From Streptomyces sp. CoH27 (GTDB taxonomy: Bacteria; Actinomycetota; Actinomycetes; Streptomycetales; Streptomycetaceae): a stretch of DNA of 64,000 nucleotides. Of this stretch, positions 33,828-41,840 are shown in pieces. Under the pieces are notes generated by a model. The model was not told the origin of the DNA, made no database searches, and saw only the letters and a list, made by a program, of their open reading frames with translations. Position 1 is the first letter of the stretch; every line of letters starts with the position of its first letter. The position numbers and the translations under genes were made by a program. Where the stretch lies: positions 62,001 to 126,000 of the forward strand of contig NZ_JAIQYY010000014.1 in the NCBI RefSeq assembly GCF_020181035.1, read 5' to 3'.

Positions 33828-34182
33828 GAGCATCTCCTTCTTGGATGTGACGCTGGAAGTGCGGGGCTGTCTGCCTTACGGCTGTGCCTTGCGACTAGAG
33901 CCTAACCGTCCCGGGGCTGTCGGCCACCGACCGACCGTCCCGTGGACGGGGAGGGACATGCAGACGGTACCCATTGTTCATGAGCGGAACAAAGAGGGGT
34001 GGGGGTGAAGAACGGGGAAACGGGAGGGGAAACAGGAGCGGACATGAAAACCCCGCCCCGGCGCGTACGGGGGAACACGCGCCGGGGCGGGGAGCCCGTG
34101 GGGACGGGGGGTGGCCCTCACGGGGGCTTCAGTGTGGGGGGAAGGGCTGTGAGAGCACTGTGCGTCCGGCCGGAGCCGGATG
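33828..34182. other. eno promoter and rpf terminator region
   Basis: No gene is found. A TAGGCT hexamer on the minus strand (33899-33904) is a plausible -10 for eno. The right half holds the rpf terminator at 34047-34092. An A+G-rich stretch at about 33985-34046 is otherwise featureless. Confidence 0.5.
34047..34092 (-). terminator. Rho-independent terminator of rpf gene 1
   Basis: CCCCGCCCCGGCGCGT and its exact complement form a 16-base-pair stem with a 10-base loop. Read on the minus strand it is followed by TTTT. It lies about 90 bases after the stop. Confidence 0.9.
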
Positions 34183-34884
34183 TCACTTCAGGTGCAGCTG
34201 CTGGCCCGGGTAGATGAGGTTGGCGTCCTGGACGATGTCCTTGTTCAGCTTGAACAGCTTCTGCCAGCCGCCGGCGACGTGGTGCTTCTCGGCGATGGCG
34301 CTGAGGGTGTCACCCTTGACGACCTTGTACTCGCCGTCGCCCTTCTTGACCGTCTTGCCGGTCGGGGTGGTGACGGTCTTGCTCGCCGAGGGCGCGGTGC
34401 GCGTGGTGGAGCGGGTGGCGGCCTGCTGGTCGGTGGAGCGGGTGGCGGTGCCGCTGCTCGTGCTCGGCGCGGCCGTCTTCGACGAGGCGGTGGGGGCGGA
34501 GCCGTTGTACGCCGCGGAGGACAGGCCCGTGCCGCAGACCGGCCAGGCGCCCTTGCCCTGGCCCGCGAGGACCTTCTCGGCGACGGCTATCTGCTGCGCC
34601 TTGGAGGCGAGGTCGGCGCGCGCGGCGTAGGCGGTGCCGCCGTAGGCGGCCCAGGTGGAGTTGGTGAACTGCAGGCCGCCGTAGAAGCCGTTGCCGGTGT
34701 TGATGGACCAGTTGCCGCCCGACTCGCACTGGGCGACCGCGTCCCACTCGGAGGCGGTGGCGGCGGAGGCGTTGCCGGCCGCCATCAGCGGGGCGGCGAC
34801 AGCGGCACCGGTGACACCGGCGAGCGCGACGACACGGACGGCCTTGGACGGGCGACGGTGCTTGCCCTTGCCGGAAAACAGCAT
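34183..34884 (-). CDS. rpfA: Resuscitation-promoting factor with LysM domain (RpfA-like)
   Basis: The 233-residue secreted protein has a signal peptide (residues 1-41, ending ASA). Its lysozyme-like Rpf domain contains CESGGNWSINTGNGFYGGLQF with catalytic Glu54 and a C-terminal disulfide cysteine in WPVCGTG. A Ser/Thr-rich linker follows, then a LysM peptidoglycan-binding domain (YKVVKGDTLSAIAEKH...). It cleaves cell-wall glycan and promotes spore germination. A ydaO-type riboswitch occupies its leader, so expression should respond to cyclic di-AMP. Confidence 0.94.
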   Translation of the reverse strand: MLFSGKGKHRRPSKAVRVVALAGVTGAAVAAPLMAAGNASAATASEWDAVAQCESGGNWSINTGNGFYGGLQFTNSTWAAYGGTAYAARADLASKAQQIAVAEKVLAGQGKGAWPVCGTGLSSAAYNGSAPTASSKTAAPSTSSGTATRSTDQQAATRSTTRTAPSASKTVTTPTGKTVKKGDGEYKVVKGDTLSAIAEKHHVAGGWQKLFKLNKDIVQDANLIYPGQQLHLK

Positions 34885-34892
34885 GGATCGAT

Positions 34893-35068
34893 CCCCTCAC
34901 CGACGCCTGCGAGGTGAGCTGTCGGGTTCGGGCCGGTTGAGTTGCCCGGTCGCACGCCCGCTGTCGCGGGCCTGCGGCTTCACCCCAAGCCGGTGCCGGC
35001 AGCCTCAACTGCCGGTTCCGGCGCCTACCTTGGGTCCCCCGCTCCTGCCTACGGCGCATGACGCGACG
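34893..35068 (-). promoter_or_regulatory. ydaO/yuaA-type cyclic di-AMP riboswitch
   Basis: The minus-strand leader contains the conserved blocks of this class in order: GCGGGGGACCC, GGGGTGAAGCC and CCCGACAGCTCACCTCGCAG. Pairing segments lie between them. The 3' end runs into GTGAGGGG, which doubles as the rpf ribosome-binding site seven bases from the ATG, so ligand binding could directly occlude translation or drive termination. Control of rpfA by c-di-AMP is established in Streptomyces. Confidence 0.9.
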
Positions 35069-35231
35069 ACTGTTCCCGGACGACCGCTGGCAGGATTCGG
35101 CGTTGCGGCTGCCGGGGCTCGTGGTGACGAGCGGTCCTGACCGTAGACACGGAATCGACGGAATTTCAAAGACGATCAGGGCTTCTGAGACTCATCCCAC
35201 ACTTTCGCCAAACCGGACATTTAGCGATCAA
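35069..35231. other. Region between the two rpf genes
   Basis: This holds the promoter for the riboswitch transcript, probably in the A+T-rich part at 35155-35230. No gene and no strong hairpin were seen after the second rpf stop. Confidence 0.4.
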
Positions 35232-36371
35232 TCAGGGCGTCAATTCCCCCTGCTTCGCGTCCGTTTCGTGACGCACTTCCAGGGTCTGACCGGCGGTGAT
35301 GTGGTTCGGGTCGGCGCCGACGACGCTCTTGTTGTCGTCGTAGAGCGCATGCCATCCGCCGTGGACGCCAAGGGAGTCGGCGATGGAGGCGAGGGTGTCG
35401 CCCGCCTGGACGGTGTAGGTGCCCGGCTGAGGGTTCGCGTGACGGCCGGAGGGTTGGCCGTTCTGACCGTTTGTGAGGCTTTCGTCCGCACTGTCGCCGC
35501 GGTGACGTCCGCCACTGCTGAGGGCTCCGGTGTCGACGAGGCTCCAAGAGCCGACACTCTGCCGGGAATTGTCCGACTCGTCGGTCCCGGGGGTGGCCGC
35601 GGGCGAGCTGTCGCCCCCCGGCGAGTTCCCGCCACCGGGGGAGCCGCTGGAACCGGCGGAACCGGTCGAACCCGAGGAACCGGATGAGCCCGCCTTGTCG
35701 GTCTTGTCCGTCTTGGGGTTGCCGCTCTCAGTGGAACCGCCGCCCGCGCCCTGCGCCTTGCCGGCACCGCCGCCCCGCCCCGGGGCCGTCGAGGCACTGG
35801 AACCCGGCGAAGAGTCCGCACCGGAGCCGGACTTCGAACCGGACTGGGACCCCGAGCCGGAACCGGAACCGGCGCCAGTAGAGGATGAATCCGACAGACC
35901 GGACGAGTTGGAGCCGTCCGCCGATCCGGAGCCGCCACCCGACCTCGCGCTGCTCCCGGAGCCCCCGACGCCCGTGTCGACGTCGACCGAACCCGAGCTG
36001 GAGGTCAGCCCGGCGGTCAGCGCGCACATGGTCCACGGCTTGGTGCCCTGGTCGGCGAGGATCTTCTCGGCGACGGCGATCTGCTGGGAGCGGCTGGCCT
36101 GGTCGGCGCTCTGGGCGTACTGCGTGCCGCCGTACTTGTCCCAGTCGTCCTGCGATATCTGCAGGCCGCCGTAGTACCCGTTGCCGGTGTCCGCGCTCCA
36201 GGAACCTCCGCTCTCGCACTCGGCGACCTTGTCCCACGTGGTGCCGTCGGCGGCGCTGGCGCTCGCGGCACCGAGCAGCGGGATCGCGATGGCGGAGCCG
36301 GTCACTCCGGCCGCGACGAGGAGAGCCGGAGCCTGACGGGGGCGACGGTGACGACCGTTCCCGGTGAGCAT
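35232..36371 (-). CDS. Resuscitation-promoting factor with long linker and LysM domain (RpfC-like)
   Basis: The 379-residue secreted protein has a signal peptide (ending ASA at residue 40), an Rpf catalytic domain with Glu53 in CESGGSWS, and a very long Ser/Gly/Asp/Pro-rich disordered linker of about 190 residues. A LysM domain (YTVQAGDTLASIADSLGV) follows at about residues 318-366. It is a second muralytic germination factor beside RpfA-like. It has no riboswitch. The linker is far longer than in the first protein. The ATG follows GAAAGG. Confidence 0.93.
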   Translation of the reverse strand: MLTGNGRHRRPRQAPALLVAAGVTGSAIAIPLLGAASASAADGTTWDKVAECESGGSWSADTGNGYYGGLQISQDDWDKYGGTQYAQSADQASRSQQIAVAEKILADQGTKPWTMCALTAGLTSSSGSVDVDTGVGGSGSSARSGGGSGSADGSNSSGLSDSSSTGAGSGSGSGSQSGSKSGSGADSSPGSSASTAPGRGGGAGKAQGAGGGSTESGNPKTDKTDKAGSSGSSGSTGSAGSSGSPGGGNSPGGDSSPAATPGTDESDNSRQSVGSWSLVDTGALSSGGRHRGDSADESLTNGQNGQPSGRHANPQPGTYTVQAGDTLASIADSLGVHGGWHALYDDNKSVVGADPNHITAGQTLEVRHETDAKQGELTP

Positions 36372-36684
36372 GCGGAAACCTTTCGTGCGACAGCAGGGCC
36401 GGCGCGGCGGGTGATGCCTGTCGCCACGCTGATGGGTGAACGTATCGGCAGACGATCACTAGTCACAAGTTAATGCCGCGCAGATCACGTGAAGATCACA
36501 GAGTTGAAGGTTTGTCATCTCCTCCTCACGCGTCCTCACACCACGCCCGACGCTCCGGTTCCGTCCGCTTTGTCACCCGTCTTCGTCACCCGCCGGGAAC
36601 GGCGGCGCCTCACGCCCGGCGCGTGGAGCGGCCGCGACCATGGACTCGACATGACCCCGGGGGCTTCCCACCCAGGAGGAGACG
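36372..36684. other. Promoter region between rpf gene 2 and DUF899 gene
   Basis: No gene is found in 313 bases. An A+T-rich patch, CACTAGTCACAAGTTAATG, lies at 36458-36476. Two AGATCAC repeats then overlap an inverted repeat GTGAAGATCAC at 36489-36499, resembling a Crp-like half-palindrome. Rpf and cell-wall hydrolase genes are often controlled by such sites, but the assignment is tentative. Confidence 0.35.
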
Positions 36685-37368
36685 ATGGTTTTGCACACCC
36701 GGCTGCCCGGTGAGTCCGCGGACTACCTCGCCGCCCGCGAGGAACTCCGCCACGCCGAGATCGAGCTCATGCGCCACCGCGAGAAGGTCGCGGCCCTGCG
36801 CAGGGCGCTTCCGCAGGGCGCCGGCGTCGACGACTACGTCTTTCTCGAAGGCCCCGCCGACCTCCATGCCGGCGACACCCCCGTCCGCGAGGTCAGGCTG
36901 AGCGAACTGTTCACCGGCCCCGGCCGGCCGTTGATCGTCTACCACCTCATGTACGGCAAACGGCAGACCGACCCGTGCCCGATGTGCACCCTGTGGATCG
37001 ACGGCTTCAACGGCGTCGCCCACCACGTCGCCCGGAACGCCGACCTCGTCGTCGTCGCGGCCGCCGACCCGCCCGTCCTGCGGCAGCACGCCCGCAGCCG
37101 CGACTGGTCCCGGCTGCGTCTGCTGAGCGCCGGGGACAGCACCTTCAAGTACGACCTGGGCAGCGAGGACGAGGACGGGGTTCAGGACTCCACCGTCTCC
37201 GTCTTCACCCGGGACCCGGACGGCACGGTCCGCCACTTCTACTCCGCCCACCCCCGTATGGCCGAGGACATCGACCAGCGCGGCCTCGACCTCCTCAACC
37301 CCGTCTGGCACCTCCTCGACCTGACGCCGGGCGGCCGTGGCGACTGGTTCGCGGGACTGGACTACTGA
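36685..37368 (+). CDS. DUF899 thioredoxin-like protein
   Basis: The 227-residue cytoplasmic protein matches DUF899: an N-terminal helix (SADYLAAREELRHAEIELMRHREKVA), a thioredoxin-like core with CPMCTLWIDGFNG carrying a CxxC pair, and LRLLSAGDSTFKYD. These proteins are thought to be thioredoxin-like or AhpC/TSA-like redox proteins. The ATG follows AGGAGGA. It is convergent with the P450 gene and monocistronic. Confidence 0.88.
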   Translation: MVLHTRLPGESADYLAAREELRHAEIELMRHREKVAALRRALPQGAGVDDYVFLEGPADLHAGDTPVREVRLSELFTGPGRPLIVYHLMYGKRQTDPCPMCTLWIDGFNGVAHHVARNADLVVVAAADPPVLRQHARSRDWSRLRLLSAGDSTFKYDLGSEDEDGVQDSTVSVFTRDPDGTVRHFYSAHPRMAEDIDQRGLDLLNPVWHLLDLTPGGRGDWFAGLDY

Positions 37369-37395
37369 CGGCCGCCGGCTCCCGCGCAGCCGGCG

Positions 37396-38931
37396 CTACC
37401 GGGCGGTCGGCGTGAACTCCACGGGCAGTGTGCGCAGGCCCCGCATGATGAGCCCGCCGCGCCAACGCAGGTCGGCCGGATCGGCGGCGAGGCGCAGATC
37501 GGGCAGCCGGGTGAGCAGCGTGGCGAGCGCGCTCTGCCCCTCCAGGCGGGCGAGCGGCGCGCCGAGGCAGTAGTGGATGCCGTGGCCGTAGCCGAGGTGC
37601 TGGTTGTCCCGGCGGGAGAGGTCCAGCACATCCGGGTCGGCGAACCGCTCCGGGTCCCGGTCGGCCGCGGCGAGCACCACGAGCACCGGGTCGCCGGGCG
37701 CGATGTCCTGCCCCCCGACGGTGAGCTGCTCGGTGGCAAACCGCCAGGTGGCCAGCTCCACCGGGCCGTCGTAGCGCAGGAGTTCCTCGACCCCGGTCTC
37801 CAGCAGGTCCCGCTCCCCGCGTGCCAGGGAGTCCTGCAGCCGCCGGCGCTGCCCGGGGTGGGTGAGCAGCGCGTAGGTGCCGTTGCCGATCAGGTTCACG
37901 GTCGTCTCGAAACCGGCGAACAGCAGGATGAACGCCATCGCGGCGGCCTCGTTCTCCGTGAGGTGCTCACCGTGGTCGGAGGCGCGGATGAGACCGGAGA
38001 TCAGGTCCTCGCCGGGCGCGGGCTCGGCGGGCAGCGCCTCGCGCTTCTTGTGGATCAGCTCGGCGAGGTAGCCGCGCATCTTCTTGACGGACCGCGCGAC
38101 CCCGCCCCTGGGCCCTCCCCCGTGCCGGATCATCATCCCCGCCCAGTCCCGGAAGTCGTCCTGGTCCTCGCGCGGGACGCCGAGCATGTCGCAGATGGCG
38201 TAGATGGGCAGCGGGAAGGCGAACTCGTGGATGAGGTCGGCCGACCCCCTTTCCGCGAACTGGTCGATGAGCTGGTCGGTCAGCTCCTGCACCCGGGGCG
38301 CGAACTCGGCCACGCGCCGGGGCGTGAACGCCTTGCTGACCAGCCGGCGCAGCCGGGTGTGGTCCGGCGGGTCGATGTTCAGCAGATGCGTCATCAGCTC
38401 GGCCTTGCGCTCGCCGGGGATACCAGTCTTCCCCTTGGCGTGCGCGGGCTCGTCGTGATGCGCCGGGTTCTTGCTCAGTCGCTGGTCGGCGAGGGCCTGC
38501 TTGGCATCGCCGTACCGGGTGACCAGCCAGGCCTCGACCCCACTGGGCAACCGCGTCCGGTGCACCGGCGCGTGCTCCCGCAGCCAGGCGTAGGCCGGGT
38601 ACGGATCGGCGGCGAACTCCCAGGTGAACAGCTCGGGGGCGGAGGCAGTGCCTTCGGCGTGGGCTGCGGCTGAGCCCTCGGCCGCGGGGCCCTCGGCGGA
38701 GGCGGCGGCCGGGTCGGCGGTGGAGGCTGCGTCGGCGGTGGAGCCCTCGGCTGAGCCGTCGGCGGACGCTGCCGCCGAGGGGGCGTTGCGGCCCTCGGCG
38801 GAGGCGGCGGCTGAGCCTTCGGCGGACGCTGCTGCCGGGTCGGCGGCTGAGCCCTCGGCGGACGCTGCTGCCGGGTCGGCGGCGGAGGCCAGGGAGGCGG
38901 GGGCGGTCGAGGGGTCGTGCTGGTCGGTCAC
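37396..38931 (-). CDS. Cytochrome P450 with repetitive N-terminal extension
   Basis: The 511-residue P450 has the oxygen-binding helix LLFAGFETT, EELLR (ExxR) and the haem loop GYGHGIHYCLG with the ligand Cys455. It resembles the CYP107 family. Residues 10-100 are an Ala/Ser/Glu/Gly/Asp repeat built on AADPAAASAEG units, which ordinary bacterial P450s lack. The GTG start overlaps the MazG stop (GTGA), so the extension is probably translated. It is co-transcribed with the MazG gene. The substrate is unknown. Confidence 0.92.
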   Translation of the reverse strand: MTDQHDPSTAPASLASAADPAAASAEGSAADPAAASAEGSAAASAEGRNAPSAAASADGSAEGSTADAASTADPAAASAEGPAAEGSAAAHAEGTASAPELFTWEFAADPYPAYAWLREHAPVHRTRLPSGVEAWLVTRYGDAKQALADQRLSKNPAHHDEPAHAKGKTGIPGERKAELMTHLLNIDPPDHTRLRRLVSKAFTPRRVAEFAPRVQELTDQLIDQFAERGSADLIHEFAFPLPIYAICDMLGVPREDQDDFRDWAGMMIRHGGGPRGGVARSVKKMRGYLAELIHKKREALPAEPAPGEDLISGLIRASDHGEHLTENEAAAMAFILLFAGFETTVNLIGNGTYALLTHPGQRRRLQDSLARGERDLLETGVEELLRYDGPVELATWRFATEQLTVGGQDIAPGDPVLVVLAAADRDPERFADPDVLDLSRRDNQHLGYGHGIHYCLGAPLARLEGQSALATLLTRLPDLRLAADPADLRWRGGLIMRGLRTLPVEFTPTAR

Positions 38932-39989
38932 TCCTCGACCGTATCCGGATCCGGGTGGGCCTCCGCGTCCTGGTGGTCGTCGCCGGCCGCGCGTATCGCC
39001 TCGGGTGCGACTCCCTCCGCCTGTCGTATCGCGTCCCGGTACGCACGCGCCGCCGCCCGCAGGGCCGCCTCCGGGTCCACGCCCTCCGCGTCGGCGCGGG
39101 CGGCCAGCGCGAGGAGTTCGTAGCCGATGCCCTGTCCCTGGGGCAGCGGGACCTCCAGGCCGGCCGTGCGGGCGCGGGAGGTGAGCTTGGCGGCGAGGGC
39201 CAGGCCGGGCTGGCCGAGCGGGACGCCCTCCGTGACCGAGGTGCGGCGCTTCTCCTCGGCCTTGGTGCGCAGCCAGTGCTCCTTGACGTCCTCCGGGGTC
39301 TCGGCCTTCTCGTCGCCGAAGACGTGCGGATGGCGGTGGATGAGCTTGGCGACGATGCCGCCCGCCACGTCGTCGACCGAGAACGGTGCGTCCGGATGCT
39401 CCTCGGCGATCCGGGAGTGGAAGACGACCTGGAGGAGGACGTCGCCCAGCTCCTCGCGCAGCTCCTCCCGGTCACCGGCCTCGATCGCCTCGACCAGCTC
39501 GTAGGCCTCCTCGATGCCGTACTTGGCGAGGCCCTCGTGCGTCTGCCGGGAGGACCAGGGGCACTCGGCCCGGATCCGGTCCATGACCTGCACCAGGTCC
39601 AGCAGACGGGCGCCGGGCAGGTCGTAGGAGGCGGGCAGCAGCTCCAGCTCCGGCATGGTGACCCGGCCGGAGCCGGCCAGCCGGGCCAGGCCGTCGGTGA
39701 GCGCGGGCTCGCCCTCGGCCGTGGCCACGACCACCACCGTCCGCCCGTCGGCGCAGGCGTCCACCAGCTCCTGTGCGGTGGGGGCCGCCTCGGCCACCGT
39801 TATGCCGGCCTCGCGCAGATACGGCAGCTGCGGATGCGCGCCGTCCGCGCACAGCACGGCGTCGGCCGCGTGCAGGGCCTGCCAGGCGGGCCAGGACAGC
39901 AGGCCGGGGGCGACGCGGTGGCTGGTGGTGAGCAGGACGATACGGCCGGGGTCGGCCGCGGGGGCGAGGTCGGAGCTGGATGCGTTCAC
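38928..39989 (-). CDS. mazG: MazG nucleotide pyrophosphohydrolase
   Basis: The 353-residue protein has an N-terminal domain resembling a tetrapyrrole (corrin/porphyrin) methylase remnant (VLLTTSHRVAPGLLSW...), as in YabN-type MazG, and a C-terminal MazG fold. The metal-binding helix pair is EEAYELVEAIEAGDREELREELGD (ExxE and ExxD). It hydrolyses non-canonical NTPs and possibly ppGpp. The GTG at 39989 was chosen because the domain starts there. GTG at 40007 is possible. It overlaps the P450 start. Confidence 0.88.
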   Translation of the reverse strand: MNASSSDLAPAADPGRIVLLTTSHRVAPGLLSWPAWQALHAADAVLCADGAHPQLPYLREAGITVAEAAPTAQELVDACADGRTVVVVATAEGEPALTDGLARLAGSGRVTMPELELLPASYDLPGARLLDLVQVMDRIRAECPWSSRQTHEGLAKYGIEEAYELVEAIEAGDREELREELGDVLLQVVFHSRIAEEHPDAPFSVDDVAGGIVAKLIHRHPHVFGDEKAETPEDVKEHWLRTKAEEKRRTSVTEGVPLGQPGLALAAKLTSRARTAGLEVPLPQGQGIGYELLALAARADAEGVDPEAALRAAARAYRDAIRQAEGVAPEAIRAAGDDHQDAEAHPDPDTVEE

Positions 39990-40135
39990 GATCCGAACGT
40001 AACCCACGGCGGGAGAGAGCGGATTTGGTTATCCACAGGCCGGGGAGATTCTGTGATCGTATGCCCGAGGCCTGCGCCCGAGGCGGTCTGCCGTACCGTT
40101 CCGGCACCCGCCCCGGCGCTGTGGTCCGGCCCTCG

Positions 40136-40792
40136 CTACGCGATCGCCGGCGCTCCGCCCGCGGCGCTGGTCGTGACCTCCCGCACCCACGGTGTCTTCG
40201 CGTCCACCCGGCTGCTCTTCTGCACGTCCCAGGTGCCGTAGCGCGGGTTGAGGTCGATGTGGAGTTCCTGGGAGGCCGTGGACAGCGCCTTCCAGAACGC
40301 GGGCTGGCTGGTGTCGGTGCCGAGCTTCGTCGCCAGCTTCTGCGCCTCCAGCTGGAGCCGGAGGTTGTCGTCGAGGCGGGCCGGGGCGATGCCGTACTTC
40401 TGGAGCCAGGCCGTCTCCAGGGCCTTGGCGCCCCCCGCCTGCTGTTCCAGGCCCGCGCGCATCTGCTCGACCTCGTTGGGGGTCACCGAGATGCCCTCGT
40501 CGTGCGCCGCCCGCTGCAGCACCTGGTCGAGGACCATGTTGTGCAGGGTGTCGCGGGTGAGGCTGCTGGTGGAGGCGAGGACCTGCTGGTACTGGGCCTC
40601 GTCCGGCACCGCGGCCCGCTGCGCTCTGCGGACCTCGTTGACCCGGCTCTCCAGCTGGCCGACGGTGATCCGCTGCCCTCCGACGACGGCCGCGGCGCCC
40701 GGATGCGCATCGTTTCCGCAGGCGGTCAGGAGGGGTGCCGCGGCGGCGATCGCGGCGGTGAGGACGAACGCGGTGCGACGGCGGCGGTGCAA
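40136..40792 (-). CDS. SurA-like lipoprotein
   Basis: The 218-residue protein has a signal peptide with lipobox LTAC (Cys at about residue 25) and a SurA N-terminal type helical domain (VVGGQRITVGQLESRVNEV, HNMVLDQVLQRAA). It has no parvulin domain, so it is probably a chaperone-like lipoprotein. The start is a TTG at 40792 placed five bases after GGAGG. No better ATG or GTG starts a signal peptide. The TTG start is uncommon in this window. Confidence 0.82.
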   Translation of the reverse strand: MHRRRRTAFVLTAAIAAAAPLLTACGNDAHPGAAAVVGGQRITVGQLESRVNEVRRAQRAAVPDEAQYQQVLASTSSLTRDTLHNMVLDQVLQRAAHDEGISVTPNEVEQMRAGLEQQAGGAKALETAWLQKYGIAPARLDDNLRLQLEAQKLATKLGTDTSQPAFWKALSTASQELHIDLNPRYGTWDVQKSSRVDAKTPWVREVTTSAAGGAPAIA

Positions 40793-40941
40793 GGAAACCT
40801 CCAAGGGGAGATTGTGCGACGGTGCACAAAGTCTTGCGGTGATCGATGGTAGGCAGTGGGAAGGCTGGGGCCAACCCATTCGACCAACGATTCACGCGTG
40901 CTTCGGGCACCGTCACGCCCGCCGCTCCCGCCACTGCGGAC

Positions 40942-41769
40942 TCAGCCGGTGATGGCCACCGGCGCGTCCCAGGCGTCGCGGTCGACGGTGAGGGTGACGC
41001 CGCCGTACGTCTCCTTGCTGTTGACCAGGTACTGGTGGCCGCGGCTGTGGTTGGTGAACTGGGTCGCGCCCCACGGCCAGTCCGTGGTCGTCGTGTTCTG
41101 CTTGTCCCACAGCGCGTACCAGAGGTTGCCCGGCAGATCCGTCTTGTCCGTGGCGGTCGCGATGGCCTTGGCGCTGGAGCTGGAGAAGCCGTAGTAGCCG
41201 CTGCGGTACGTCTTCGCGCGCAGCCCCTTGTCGAAGGCACGCACGTAGGTGAGCACGGCGTTGTTGCACGCCGTGTTCGTGATGTCGTACGGCTCCATGT
41301 CGAGGTAGACCGGGCTGCCCGCCTTCATGCCGAGCGCGGAGGCCTTGGTGACGGCGTCGGCGGCGTCCTGGGTGCCGAGGGAGGCGGCCGTGGACGCGGT
41401 CAGCTTCTCCGGGTTGGAGCCGGACTGGCAGGGCGGCTGTGCGCCGACGTAGATCGGGATGAGCTTCCAGCCGGTCGAGCTGACCGACTTCACCCAGGAG
41501 GCGGTGAGGTTGGGCTGGGCGCAGCCGCGGTTCTTGCCGCCCACGTAGACGGCGGCGGCGCCGTAGAAGCCGGTGTTCCAGGCCTTCATCGCGGACAGCG
41601 AGGGCGCGGTGCAGGTGTCGAACGCGCGCCCCGTGAACGTCTTCTGTGCCGGCCACGTGGTGGCGGCCATGGAGGTCTGCGCGGCGATTCCGGCTCCGGT
41701 GACCACGGCGGCACCCGCCACCGCCCAGGTGATGTATCTGCGCTTCTTCGACTGCCGATGCCCGGCCAT
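40942..41769 (-). CDS. Secreted DUF1906/Rv2525c-like glycoside hydrolase-like protein
   Basis: The 275-residue secreted protein has a basic N terminus and a hydrophobic signal (residues 13-35, ending SMA). The domain contains GFYGAAAVYVGG, LIPIYVGAQ, YLDMEPYD and a TIM-barrel-like order of strands. It matches DUF1906, related to GH25 lysozymes, where DxEPY residues sit at the active-site position. The likely role is peptidoglycan binding or cleavage. The ATG follows AAGGGGTGGG. Adjacent genes are a lipoprotein and a kinase. Confidence 0.85.
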   Translation of the reverse strand: MAGHRQSKKRRYITWAVAGAAVVTGAGIAAQTSMAATTWPAQKTFTGRAFDTCTAPSLSAMKAWNTGFYGAAAVYVGGKNRGCAQPNLTASWVKSVSSTGWKLIPIYVGAQPPCQSGSNPEKLTASTAASLGTQDAADAVTKASALGMKAGSPVYLDMEPYDITNTACNNAVLTYVRAFDKGLRAKTYRSGYYGFSSSSAKAIATATDKTDLPGNLWYALWDKQNTTTTDWPWGATQFTNHSRGHQYLVNSKETYGGVTLTVDRDAWDAPVAITG

Positions 41770-41840
41770 GAGCCCACCCCTTGCGTATGTCGCCTCTGCC
41801 TCACCTGGCAGAGCGAAGCGCAAGGTATCAACTGCTCCCG

